Shown: positions 1 to 7,950, numbered from the stretch's first letter. The stretch: DNA of 12,056 nucleotides from Hydnum rufescens UP504 (GCA_014904985.1 MU129047.1:159284-171339); one strand, 5' to 3'. The notes: a model not told the origin generated them from the letters alone. Translations and numbers: made by a program.

Positions 1-934
1 TGATGGACAAAACTGGTCATTGCAAGGAATCAACAGTGGACCTGAACCCCTAGTTGGATGCTGTCAAAATGTCCCAATCGAAATAGGAGGGATACGATCG
101 ACACAGCGCCACAGACCATGAATTAAATCAAAATAATATGGCAAAATATGCGAAAAATATGGACCAAGCTATGAAATATAGGGGAACAACAATTATGACA
201 AAACAACACTTTCCAGTATCACTTGGACCAGAAAATCAATTAAGAACCTATCTTTGGCTGCTGCCAAGAGCCACAGATTCATGGGCTATTGGGAAAACAA
301 AATTGTGGAGTGGAAACGAAGGAACCTTCTACAAGAACTCTTAGGGAACACCTTGCAGGAGCCCCAGATCTCCGAATCCACTTACAAATCCCCTGAAGAG
401 ACTCCATAAAAGGAAAATCAATTCTCAAAAAGGAAATCCCTGAAACATTTTCTACAAGCCGCATCACAAGACTATGACTAAAACTATGAATTCAAGATGA
501 CCCTAGAGACACAAGGCAAAGAAAATCCCGAATTAACACCCCTAGAGCCACGAAATGTTGAATCGCAGAATGTGCCGAAACCTATGAAAACTCTTTTCAA
601 CTGTCTTAAAAAAACCTGCAGCTGCATCAAAATCAATCCCCCTCTTCTTCTGGCTCCTTTCTCTATATGGCTATGTGATCCTCTGCACTCCTAACCAACT
701 GTCGTGAAGTCTTAACTTAATAATATGGCATAACGAACCCTGGCGACCCTTCATCTTCCATCTCTTCTCATTCTCATTCCATTCGGTATCTATTGTCCAC
801 ATGCAACAACTCCATCGACCTGTCAACTAAATCATCACAGCAAATATCTAAACTATGGCAAGGAATGGCTAAATAACGTCAAAACATGAGTATAGTAAGC
901 CCGACGAGTATAAAAATGACACAACAGCTAACCA
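1..934. other. Unrecognised AT-rich stretch
   Basis: I find no recognisable gene, RNA or repeat here. Two short open frames (138-344 and 497-694, plus strand) have no identifiable domain, no splice context and unremarkable composition, so I do not call them genes. The stretch leads into the decayed reading frame that begins near 935 and could be the eroded 5' part of the same element, but nothing visible proves this. Confidence 0.5.
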
Positions 935-2339
935 ATGATATCCAAGCTGTATTTTGTGTCCTATCGTACCCCATCAAAACCACCCTATCTCGACATGTCC
1001 GACTCCACTCATTTTAACTCAACTGCGAGCTCTGTACAAAGCTACATGTTTGAATACATCCACACACCTGCTCCCTCTCCTACTCCACCCATGCCACTCA
1101 TAGAACTCAACCTGGACGGTGACATCTTCCTTTCGTCTCAAGTTAAAAAGGAACAAAACATAACCAACGAGGTATGGGATGCAGGACATCCGCAAAAGAC
1201 ATCGCTAATGATAAAACAGACCTTTTGGCCCAACTCTATCTCTTCTTCACATGCTATTGTCAAGAATTACAATATCAACGAATCTTCTACCAACGCGCAA
1301 CCACTTGCACCACTCGAAACCCAGCGAACCATTGACCCTTGTCTTTCATTGCGCCCCCAGACCATTAATCTCTACCCACACACTATACTTCCTCTGTTCA
1401 TTCCTCTTCCCACTCAACCCTCAAAAGAGCCTGAATCAACTGAAAAGGACATCGTCAGTTGCCAAGCAACCCCTACTGTGCAGCAGTTACACGAGTCCTC
1501 AGACTCTCCCATGGGATCTCTTACCTCGAAAAGCACTCGTTCTTCATACCATCCTTCCCATCAGTCCTATTCTCCTTCCCAGCCTCCTCACGCACCTCAC
1601 AGCCTTTGAAAAATCAGTATACCATGACCTGGTAAAAACGCCAACTCTTACCATGCATGGCCATCCTATCGACAAGCGATTATAGATCGCAGTACAATGC
1701 AGTGCAGAAACTCGATGAGATCCAACATGAGTATGAAGAGAAGTGAAAGCAGGATATAAAGGACAATGCAGAACTACTTGACCAGTTAAGTTGTACCATC
1801 ACCAATCATAACCTCCAAATGGATTCTCTCATGCCACCCCTCTCTCTTCTTTCGGCAACCCTACATCAACAAGAAGCCGACCTCAAGGCAAAGCCAAAGA
1901 CCTTGATAAACACGACCTCAAACTTTTACAACACAAGCAGTGTGTAACCAATTGGCATGATCGGCTACTCTATCCATCTATGTATCACCATGTTACCCAA
2001 GTCAACCATCTCGCTAAAATCTTTATCCAAGCAGCAGATATCGTGCAACAACAGCATTGCTTAGACACCCCATATACAGCATTCGTCCTTCATCATCATA
2101 TTGCCCCCACACTCACCAAGTTATCCAAATCTCTCCACACTTCACACAATCTCGCCCCTTCCATCTCGACTGATGACTGAGCCATCAAATATTATAAGAA
2201 ATATGTGCATGACATTCAGTATGACTTAAAGGATGACAAATGGGCCAAATTCAAGGACACCCCGACTGCATACGAACTAACGGACCTTCCATCCAACCCA
2301 GCAACCAACGAATCAGACGATGACATGAACAGTTGGTAG
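935..2339 (+). pseudogene. Decayed gag/ORF1-like retroelement reading frame
   Basis: Protein-like sequence runs through this interval but changes frame and meets stops, so it is a broken gene. The first part (935-1609; a good alternative start is the ATG at 995) is rich in Pro, Ser and Thr, with a TPAPSPTPPMP stretch near residues 44-54. The sense then moves to another frame (about 1605-1683), then a third (about 1684-1890, with an in-frame TGA after EYEEK) that is Glu/Lys/Gln-rich and looks coiled-coil-like. It continues about 1893-2180, stops at TGA 2178-2180, and resumes in the same frame to TAG 2337-2339 with an acidic end (ESDDDMNSW). A Pro-rich N-terminus followed by a coiled-coil-like region and an acidic tail fits gag or ORF1 proteins of fungal retroelements, but I see no CCHC knuckle, reverse transcriptase or integrase. 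The family is an inference; the frame changes and stops are direct observations. A diverged host gene is the alternative. Confidence 0.5.
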
Positions 2340-2660
2340 CCCATCACCATGACTTGTCCTTGTCTCGCAGTACATATGCCTCACCCAACACAGTCCTCCA
2401 TCCTTTCCCCTTCCTTTCCCATCCTCTTTCTCTCTCTCATTAAAAACAAAAAGAAATATGTGCTCGCCCCAATGTACCATCTCTCTCACCTGAAGGAAAA
2501 ACCCTTCCTTTGCCCTGTTTTCTCTCCATGTAAAAACCATGTTGCCTGTTGGCAAAACAATGTTCATTTCTCCTAACTCTCATCTCTCTCAAAGTCTGAA
2601 AGCCTCTATGTCACTTGAATCCTTTTCTTAAGACTGACCTTGCACTGGTGATGTGGACTT
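2340..2660. other. Pyrimidine-rich 3' flank of the decayed frame
   Basis: This stretch is rich in C and T, with CTCTCTC runs around 2400-2490 and 2570-2595, and has no convincing coding sequence. The overlapping open frames on both strands (2313-2567 minus, 2349-2576 plus) follow from the skewed composition. By position it would be the 3' untranslated region of the decayed frame upstream. Confidence 0.4.
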
Positions 2661-2663
2661 GTC

Positions 2664-2735
2664 AAAAAAAAAAAATCAAAATCAAAATCAAAAGAAAAAC
2701 AACAAGTCAAAGAAAAACAAAAGAAACAAAGTCAT
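2664..2735 (+). repeat. A-rich tail with ATCAAA-type simple repeat
   Basis: A run of twelve A residues is followed by three ATCAAA hexamers and then more A-rich sequence (AAAAACAACAAG, AAAAACAAAAG). It lies about 325 bp downstream of the last stop of the decayed gag/ORF1-like frame, on the same strand. A poly(A) or short A-rich repeat tail is typical of non-LTR retrotransposons and retroposed transcripts, so it may mark the 3' end of that element. A chance low-complexity tract is also possible. Confidence 0.4.
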
Positions 2736-4240
2736 AGCCTGTATAAGAACAAAAAATTCACAAGTCCGTATCAACAAAACATGCTAATTAGGAGACTCAT
2801 GACTTAATTGGTAAACAAAACAACAGTCAATTAATCAAAAATTTGCCAAACTGAACCCAAACCGAGTGCCCTGAAAATCCAAGGGTCCCCTCAAGTCTAG
2901 ACTGTCTCAAATCCATTCATAAAAGCACTTCTCACACAAAATCCTCTTTCCCATCCCATCCACTGACTCTAAAAAGAATGTATGTCAAAAACAACATGAC
3001 TCATATAAATGCTTACCTAAAAGGGGGTAGAACACCATTGAATATGCCTACAACATATCACCAACAGCATTTCCAAGACTCACAAGACTCCCATCCAGCC
3101 CTGACGACGTATACATCCCAGATGATGCAAGGATCATGGTTTCTTCGTACAGCATGTCAGGAACTGGAACAATCCAATTCTCAATTCCACATCAGACGAA
3201 GGGGTTACTTTTTGCCCCAACATGAAACTGCAGTCCAAATGTATACAATTGCCTGCCTCGAATCATATTGCATAACCTGAAATACTCTGATGACTCCAAT
3301 TTTCATGTGAAGGTGCAGATAAGAACGCTGTATAATGGGAATGTCGAACACAGAACAGTCCACCTTCCTACATTCACCCATCACCCTCCTGAATATACCA
3401 CCATCATCATCATTGAATCGCCTCTAAAAAATATATATATATATATAAATCTTCCTCCATCACAAAAATACCAGGCGAATGAAAACACAAAAATGGAAGG
3501 AGAACATAAACAGCAGTCTGGTCACATGTCAAAACAAAACTGGATACAAAAGTCATTGAAAAACGCGGACAAACACCTTCATCTGCGACTCTAAAAAACT
3601 CCAACTCACATGAAAAGCCATGAGTTCAACCATATGTAAACACCACGTCATTAAGGACGTTCATTAAACATTCAGGAACTCAGGCGATAATTCAACATTT
3701 CGATGATCAATTCCTCTCTCATGTCAGGCTTTCAAACATTGGGAGAAACTGAATTTGGCCTTGAGTGTTAGTAACCAACACGACTCACACTACCTGGCAT
3801 ACACATAGGAGAATTCGGCATATTCTTATCCTGATATCAAAAACGACACTGATCACTTTATTATGCCTACTTGAGCCAAACCCCGAATCAAGGCCAGCCA
3901 GACGTCCCTTCTGTTTGATCACCTCATCACCCCCTCATAGTATTTGGCGAAATGGACAATGAGTGCCATACCCATACTTCACCATGCACCCCCATCATCG
4001 TTTATCCTTTATGAATAAAACACGCTCTGCCTGCACCCTGATGATATTGATGTATGAAGAAGAAGTGAAATATAAATGAACACCCTGCCAATCAATGAAG
4101 GAATCCGAATCCATGGAAGCCTAAGCAAATTAAAATGGACACATGATCAATTTGGTCATGGATGCAAAAGTGACATAAAGCAATCGAACGACTATCTCAA
4201 GGCATGATCAAAAGTGTTCACCATGCATTGGACTTCACAC
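2736..4240. other. Gene-poor stretch with low-complexity tracts
   Basis: No recognisable gene. The longest open frames (2978-3280, 3268-3594 and 3765-3962, plus strand) show no domain, and the second contains translated simple repeat. An (AT)n microsatellite occupies about 3430-3446 and a CATCAT run lies just before it. The stretch may be eroded transposon DNA linking the decayed frames on either side, but that is only a guess from position. Confidence 0.4.
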
Positions 4241-4301
4241 AATTATATATTGGCATTTGATTACCCATCCAAACCATTCACTCATCTCAAACCCACAATG
4301 A

Positions 4302-4642
4302 TTATCCACTATTATCCAAATCCCCAAGTCCATTCGATGGTGTTATAAAGACAAAGAAGTCGACTGGACAACATACGAGTTCAGAGAACTGCATAACAAT
4401 CAACCCTTGATATGCCATGATCTCGAAATCGAATTGCCCTTCTCCTCCACATTCCAGAAAACATGACTGTGCCCCTCGAACCTTCCTCCACAGATGCTCT
4501 TGACCTCCACCCTAACGATATCATCCAAAGTGGGTATTCGCTTAAAATCCTAGGACAATACAAAGGAAAAACTATTAAAAACGCGGATATTAAAGACCCT
4601 TACCCAACAATAAGTGACTTCTATCACAAATTCAAAGCATAA
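4302..4642 (+). pseudogene. Second decayed coding fragment, unknown function
   Basis: Two adjoining open stretches read as ordinary protein but lie in different frames. The first is open from after TGA 4299-4301 to TGA 4464-4466 and contains CYKDKEVDWTTYEF and HDLEIELPF. The second, shifted in frame, covers about 4442-4642, contains NDIIQSGYSLKILGQYKGK and DPYPTISDFYHKF, and ends at TAA 4640-4642. A single frameshift in the overlap would explain the arrangement. The balanced amino-acid content, unlike the shadow frame on the minus strand, is the reason for calling it. I do not recognise the family. It could be a further piece of the element represented by the decayed frame at 935-2339, or an independent remnant. 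Confidence 0.4.
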
Positions 4643-4778
4643 ACTCACAGGAAATCTTGCTTTGGTTCGAAGGATGGCATGGTGGTTCTACATGAGGAGG
4701 CATGATCAGATCTCAATCGTATAACTGTGGAAAAGGCAAACAACATTGCAAGGGGCTGCAATTAAAAGTGTTCACATC

Positions 4779-5463
4779 TGTGGAAGATAAAAACATCCAG
4801 TATCAGAAAACGCAAATCACACCACTCCCAGCCTTTGGACAATCACATGACCAATTAAACAAAATTAATTACGGCTACATGCAGAAATTGAATTTGTTCT
4901 ATAACTCTGTCAGTTTTGATCGGAGAGGTGCGCCCATATAAATGCTTGGAAAGCTACGATTCACACCTTTCGAACAGTACCAAAACACAAGTCAAACGGA
5001 CCAAAACTGCACTCTCCAGGCCAATTTTTACAAAAATCCAGAATTTCCAGTAAAAAACAATTTCTCCATCAGTTCGCATTCAATCCTCTCGGAACAACCG
5101 CGCCTAGAAAGATATACAAGTGCATCCAACAGTGCTGAGAGCGCGAAGAACAGATCAAAACTGAACTCTACAGAATGATATTACTATCAGAATCAACACC
5201 CATCAGTAAAAAATGAATTTCTCTGTCAGTTTACACCGGATCTGCTCAGAACCACTGCACCCAGAAAGTTGTTAAAAATCTTGCATCTAATGATACCAAG
5301 AGCATCTATTACAGATGCAACTGCTGTTTCTGCATCAAATCCTATCCCATGCACTTGTCCCCATTATCAACCAACAACAAAACACCTTAACCATTGGACT
5401 ATGCTCAAATTAATCTCCAAAACCCGGAGATATCCTTTCATTTCGCCTCCAGAATGCTCCACA
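4779..5463 (+). repeat. Long direct repeat, copy 1 (LTR-like ends)
   Basis: This ~685 bp sequence recurs at 8134-8821 in the same orientation, at roughly 85-87% identity by eye over the stretch I compared. Both copies begin TGTGGAAGAT and can be read to end in CCACA, giving short TGTGG/CCACA inverted termini of the TG...CA kind seen in LTRs. In this copy the next bases are TGG, as in a primer-binding site, but no longer tRNA match is evident. There is no matching target-site duplication around the pair and no purine tract before copy 2, so an LTR pair is only one possibility; two insertions of one element or a segmental duplication also fit. The block at 4911-4941, including GATCGGAGAGGTGCGCCC, is identical in both copies. 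Confidence 0.75.
4867..5290 (+). repeat. Three degenerate ~155 bp tandem units within direct repeat copy 1
   Basis: Segments aligning at about 4870, 5025 and 5179 share a core: TAC..CAGAAATC-like sequence, then CAGTAAAAAA and TTTCTC (clear in units 2 and 3), then TCAGTT, then a GAAC.AC.GC.CC.AGAAAG-like block. Unit 1 is the most diverged. The same three units are present in copy 2 at about 8225, 8378 and 8537. The repeat is therefore older than the duplication of the whole 685 bp sequence. Confidence 0.45.
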
Positions 5464-5611
5464 TGGTCAGTGACCTCATGCTCCAAGCATTCCACATGCT
5501 CAGCAAATTGGTGAGTGTTGCGTTGGTGTGTGTGTCATGTTGGTGCATGTTGCCTTGCCTTTCAGTCCCTCATTGTTTTGTGGGTTCCCATCATGCCTTG
5601 GACAAGCCACC

Positions 5612-5720
5612 CTAGAATGATAAATGAATCATTAGTATAAAAATTCTAAGCAATGCAAAAAGAGCAGCTTTCACTGCTCTTTTTGTGTGGCTGTAGCTAC
5701 TGAGGGGGATGGGGACTTAC
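5612..5720 (-). other. Intron-like segment L1 with internal hairpin
   Basis: On the minus strand the donor context is CAAG/GTAAGT (GT at 5720-5719), a branch-point motif CTAAT lies at 5635-5631, and the acceptor is CATTCTAG ending at 5612; the length is 109 nt. The central stem pairs 5656-5667 with 5674-5685 (CAAAAAGAGCAG with CTGCTCTTTTTG), with a GAAA-containing loop on the minus strand. The exon-side hairpin at 5729-5762 ends 8 nt before the donor. Confidence 0.6.
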
Positions 5721-5728
5721 CTTGCATA

Positions 5729-5762
5729 GAACCACACACCTGCCGTGGCGGGTGTGTGGTTC
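5729..5762 (-). repeat. Exon-side hairpin L1
   Basis: The arms GAACCACACACC (5729-5740) and GGTGTGTGGTTC (5751-5762) pair perfectly over 12 bp around a 10 nt loop. On the minus strand the hairpin ends 8 nt before the GTAAGT donor, the position it has in every other unit. Confidence 0.8.
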
Positions 5763-5923
5763 CTTGGTGCATTGCCATATGTCGTGTCATTGCTGTGTTG
5801 CCGTGTCATGTCATTGGTGCATTGGTGTGTTGCATTGGCATGGGTCACGTTGGTGTGGGTCGCGTTGCTGTTTGGGCTCTCATTGTTTTGCAGGTTATCC
5901 TCATGTGTTGGCCAGGCCCTAAT

Positions 5924-6025
5924 CTGGAATAAAGCGTGTCAGTAAAAAAAATTCCAAAGCAGCACAAAAAGAGCAGCTTTCGCTGCTCTTTTTGTGCCAT
6001 TGTATCTACTAAAAACAACACTCAC
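5924..6025 (-). other. Intron-like segment L2 with internal hairpin
   Basis: The minus-strand donor is GTGAGTGTTG (GT at 6025-6024), the branch-point motif is TACTGAC (CTGAC at 5942-5938), and the acceptor TTATTCCAG ends at 5924; the length is 102 nt. A perfect 16 bp stem pairs 5962-5977 with 5982-5997 around a GAAA loop (minus strand). Its 5' end (GTGAGT, then TAGTAG.TACAA) resembles intron 1 of the right array more than any other unit, as expected if both descend from one inverted duplication. Confidence 0.6.
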
Positions 6026-6030
6026 GTTGT

Positions 6031-6062
6031 GACCACACACCCACAGGGGTGGGTGTGTGGTC
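6031..6062 (-). repeat. Exon-side hairpin L2
   Basis: A perfect 14 bp stem pairs 6031-6044 (GACCACACACCCAC) with 6049-6062 around a four-base loop. Compared with hairpin L1, the pair next to the shared core has changed from A-T to G-C, with both arms altered. On the minus strand it ends 5 nt before the donor. Confidence 0.8.
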
Positions 6063-6367
6063 GTGCGCTTGCCTTTTCGGGCAGTTGCTTGTTGTGGTTA
6101 CAGAGATGGGAAGCAAGATGTGGATTCAATGCCGGCAATTGCCGATACTCAAGAAGCGCCCATGTGCTGGTGCTACAAACACAGCACACATTAATAGCAA
6201 GCATGTATATGTAAAATAAATACTATATAATAAATATTTTTCCAGGAAATTCCAAAGAAGATGATGATAATGAGTCAGAGCTCAATAAGGCATGATATGG
6301 CCAATTGCAAAGTGGATTGGGCCACTTCTATGCATCAGAATTGGCCCAAATTTAAATATAGTAATGG

Positions 6368-6375
6368 TATATATA
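6368..6375 (-). promoter_or_regulatory. TATA-like motif, left palindrome arm
   Basis: TATATATA lies symmetrically to the copy at 6522-6529. Read on the minus strand it is upstream of the left array, at a plausible promoter position. The motif is short and in AT-rich DNA, so support is weak. Confidence 0.2.
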
Positions 6376-6521
6376 CACCCTACACAGGCAATTAATTATT
6401 TTGGATGATTCTTGCATTTTTCAAGTTTTCACGCCTTCAATTCCCTAATTAGGGAATTGAAGGTGTGAAAACTTGAAAAATGCAAGAATCATCTGAGATA
6501 ATTAATTGCCTGTGTAGGGTG

Positions 6522-6529
6522 TATATATA
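6522..6529 (+). promoter_or_regulatory. TATA-like motif, right palindrome arm
   Basis: TATATATA about 300 bp upstream of the first hairpin of the right array on the plus strand. It is the mirror image of the motif at 6368-6375. The call rests on position and motif only. Confidence 0.2.
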
Positions 6530-6825
6530 CCATTACTATATTTAAATTTGGGCCAATTCTGATGCATAGAAGTGGCCCAATCCACTTTGCAACTGGCCAT
6601 ATCATGCCTTATTGAGCTCTGACTCATTATCATCATCTTCTTCAGAATTTCCTGGAAAAATATTTATTATATAGTATTTATTTTACATATACATGCTTGC
6701 TATTAATGTGTGCTGTGTTTGTAGTGCCAGCATGTGGGCGCTTCTTGAGTATCGGCAATTGCTGGCATTGAATTTCGCAACTATGCAGCCACACCCAATG
6801 TGACCACATGACCACACGACCCCAC

Positions 6826-6857
6826 GACCACACCCCTGCTGCTGTGGGTGTGTGGTC
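6826..6857 (+). repeat. Exon-side hairpin 1
   Basis: GACCACACCC (6826-6835) pairs with GGGTGTGTGGTC (6846-6857), with a two-base bulge. The loop CTGCTGCTGT ends in the same bases as the split hairpin 6. It ends 5 nt before the donor of intron 1. Confidence 0.75.
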
Positions 6858-6862
6858 ATAAG

Positions 6863-6965
6863 GTGAGTATTCTTTCTAGTAGGTACAACAGTGCAAAAAG
6901 AGTAGTGAAGGTTACTCTTTTTGCACTGTTTGTAATTTCTTTACTAACAACTTTTATTATTCTAG
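6863..6965 (+). other. Intron-like segment 1 with internal hairpin
   Basis: Donor AAG/GTGAGT, branch point TTACTAAC (CTAAC at 6944-6948), acceptor TTATTCTAG, length 103 nt. A perfect 18 bp stem pairs 6887-6904 with 6913-6930. Relative to other units, the stem reads GAGTA/TACTC instead of GAGCA/TGCTC: one C-G pair has become T-A with both sides changed. The outer stem (AACAGTGC/GCACTGTT) is also specific to this unit and fully paired. Confidence 0.65.
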
Positions 6966-7138
6966 GTTATGGCTTTGTCCCATGTGCCCAATGAGGCCAG
7001 CTAGGGCCCATGCACCACCACAGTAACTGAAACATGGCAAGCAAACGAAGCACAGCAAACAAAACCTGGCCAAATGAAGGTGCGAGGCACGAGCACCAAC
7101 CGAAACCACAAACACGCCACTGAACAATAAACCAACAC

Positions 7139-7168
7139 AAACCAGACACCCACCACAGTGTCTGGTTT
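7139..7168 (+). repeat. Exon-side hairpin 2 (variant sequence)
   Basis: AAACCAGACAC (7139-7149) and GTGTCTGGTTT (7158-7168) pair perfectly over 11 bp around an 8 nt loop. The usual ACCACACACC arm is replaced here, yet pairing and position are kept; it ends 10 nt before the donor. Confidence 0.75.
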
Positions 7169-7178
7169 TATATTCAAG

Positions 7179-7268
7179 GTATGTGTATCCAACAGCGCAA
7201 AGAGAGCAGCAAAAGCTGCTCTTTTTGCATCCCTTTTAATTTTGTAACTAAATAATTTTTTATTTTAG
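7179..7268 (+). other. Intron-like segment 2 with internal hairpin
   Basis: Donor CAAG/GTATGT, branch region GTAACTAA (7244-7251), acceptor TATTTTAG, length 90 nt. The stem 7197-7210 (GCAAAGAGAGCAGC) pairs with 7215-7228 (GCTGCTCTTTTTGC) using one G-U wobble, with an AAAA loop. Confidence 0.6.
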
Positions 7269-7366
7269 GTATTGCCATAAATGAAAACCCAGGAAGCAAG
7301 CCCCCCCAGAACGACAACACCCCCCCAAAGGAGACCTGCGAACAATGACACACCACGTGAAAAGAG

Positions 7367-7400
7367 GAACCACACACCCACAGTAGCAGGTGTGTGGTTC
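7367..7400 (+). repeat. Exon-side hairpin 3
   Basis: GAACCACACACC (7367-7378) pairs with GGTGTGTGGTTC (7389-7400), 12 bp perfect, 10 nt loop. It ends 8 nt before the donor of intron 3. Confidence 0.8.
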
Positions 7401-7408
7401 TCTACTCA

Positions 7409-7500
7409 GTATGTAATGTACCCCAATGACACAAAAAGAGCAGCAAAAGCTGCTCTTTTTGTGTCGCTTCAAATTTTTAACTAATTATATTTTATTCTAG
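7409..7500 (+). other. Intron-like segment 3 with internal hairpin
   Basis: Donor CTCA/GTATGT, branch point TAACTAAT (CTAAT at 7481-7485), acceptor TTATTCTAG, length 92 nt. A perfect 17 bp stem pairs 7428-7444 with 7449-7465 around an AAAA loop. The outer pairs read GACAC/GTGTC here, different from the GTGC/GCAC and ACCACGC/GCGTGGT of other units but again paired. Confidence 0.65.
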
Positions 7501-7580
7501 GTATTCCCACAGATGAAGACCTGCGAAGCAAGGCCCCCAGAATGAGAACATCCCCATGAACAACAATGCACCACATGAAC

Positions 7581-7616
7581 AGAACCACACACCTGCAGTA
7601 GCGGGTGTGTGGTTCT
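7581..7616 (+). repeat. Exon-side hairpin 4
   Basis: AGAACCACACACC (7581-7593) pairs with GGTGTGTGGTTCT (7604-7616), 13 bp perfect, loop TGCAGTAGCG. It ends 7 nt before the donor of intron 4. Confidence 0.8.
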
Positions 7617-7623
7617 ATACTTG

Positions 7624-7717
7624 GTATGTAATGTACCCCAATGACGCAAAAAGAGCAGCGAAAGCTGCTCTTTTTGCATCGCTTTTAAGTTTTTTATCTA
7701 ATGGTTTTTTATTCTAG
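7624..7717 (+). other. Intron-like segment 4 with internal hairpin
   Basis: Donor CTTG/GTATGT, branch motif CTAAT (7698-7702), acceptor TTATTCTAG, length 94 nt. The stem 7646-7659 (GCAAAAAGAGCAGC) pairs perfectly with 7664-7677 around GAAA, a GNRA-type tetraloop. Confidence 0.65.
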
Positions 7718-7802
7718 GTATCATCACAAATGAAGATCCATGAAGCAAGCCCCCCCCAGAATGACAACACCCTGCGAACGATGATGCACCACATGAAGAG
7801 AA

Positions 7803-7836
7803 GAGCCACACACCTGCAGTAGCGGGTGTGTGGTTC
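7803..7836 (+). repeat. Exon-side hairpin 5
   Basis: GAGCCACACACC (7803-7814) pairs with GGTGTGTGGTTC (7825-7836), 12 positions with one G-U wobble. It ends 8 nt before the donor of intron 5. Confidence 0.78.
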
Positions 7837-7844
7837 TATACAAG

Positions 7845-7950
7845 GTATGTAATAGTGCACCCCCGAACGACACAAAAAGAGCTGCTCTTGCTGCTCTTTT
7901 TGCATTTGTTGTAATTTTAATTTTTAACTAACACCTTACATTTATCCTAG
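7845..7950 (+). other. Intron-like segment 5 with internal hairpin
   Basis: Donor CAAG/GTATGT, branch point TTAACTAAC (CTAAC at 7928-7932), acceptor TTATCCTAG, length 106 nt. The stem 7873-7885 pairs with 7890-7902 (GCTGCTCTTTTTG) with one T-T mismatch and a TCTT loop, making this the one central hairpin in the array with a non-compensated base change in the inner stem. Confidence 0.6.

Larger units (their letters stand above)
4702..5514 (+). pseudogene. Repeat-derived long frame with two stops, unknown
   Basis: One plus-strand frame stays open for 271 codons apart from TAA at 4939-4941 and TGA at 5176-5178, which is few stops for such AT-rich sequence. The frame contains three loosely similar segments about 52 residues apart, matching the ~155 bp tandem units in the DNA: one ending SFDRRGAPI, one with FPVKNNFS, one with SVKNEFLCQFTPDLLRTTAP. 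In the second genomic copy (8134-8821) the same peptides appear, but with more stops and a frameshift. This could be a decayed repetitive protein, or non-coding satellite-like DNA whose period happens to be near a multiple of three. I cannot separate the two and have no family for it. Most of this interval is also direct-repeat copy 1. Confidence 0.25.
5464..6062 (-). ncRNA. Candidate spliced structured RNA, left (minus-strand) array
   Basis: Read on the minus strand from 6062 to 5464, this region repeats one pattern: exon-side hairpin (6031-6062), donor GTGAGT, intron with central hairpin, acceptor (5924), exon, hairpin (5729-5762), donor GTAAGT, second intron, acceptor (5612), then a last exon-like segment cut off where direct-repeat copy 1 begins. 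It mirrors the plus-strand array on the other side of the central palindrome. No exon has a useful reading frame through the hairpins, so I treat it as non-coding. Transcription and splicing are inferred from the signals only. A promoter might lie in the palindrome, which carries a TATATATA motif in each arm. Confidence 0.5.
6124..6773. repeat. 650 bp near-perfect palindrome (central foldback)
   Basis: Two 325 bp arms (6124-6448 and 6449-6773) are inverted copies with no spacer, centred on CCCTAA/TTAGGG at 6448.5. I count about 12 mismatches and no net gaps. All 12 are transitions and about ten fall at sites explained by loss of a CpG. Each arm carries GGTATATATACACC (TATATATA at 6368-6375 and 6522-6529), CCAAT motifs and AT-rich tracts. 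No open frame of interest is present. The structure lies between two divergent hairpin arrays, so it could be a bidirectional promoter, the fused inside ends of an inverted duplication, or a foldback transposon inserted at the centre. A cloning or assembly artefact is unlikely because the arms carry distinct differences. Confidence 0.95.

Noticed and set aside
1251..1685. 144-codon plus-strand frame overlapping the decayed gene
   Set aside because: Its first part is an alternative frame of the Pro/Ser-rich region; only about 1605-1683 looks like real, frame-shifted continuation of the decayed gene.
4867..4941. tRNA- or SINE-like promoter boxes around GATCGGAGAGGTGCGCCC
   Set aside because: I could not find a matching A box and B box at the correct spacing or a cloverleaf, so the conserved block is left unexplained.
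5687..5945. Overlapping plus-strand frames of 66-81 codons
   Set aside because: Three frames are open at once over GT-rich sequence that crosses the hairpin and an intron edge of the minus-strand array; composition explains them.
6124..6773. Palindrome as a sequencing or assembly artefact
   Set aside because: The arms differ at about 12 positions with a biologically sensible CpG pattern, which an artefactual fold-back copy would not show; long reads would still be the definitive check.
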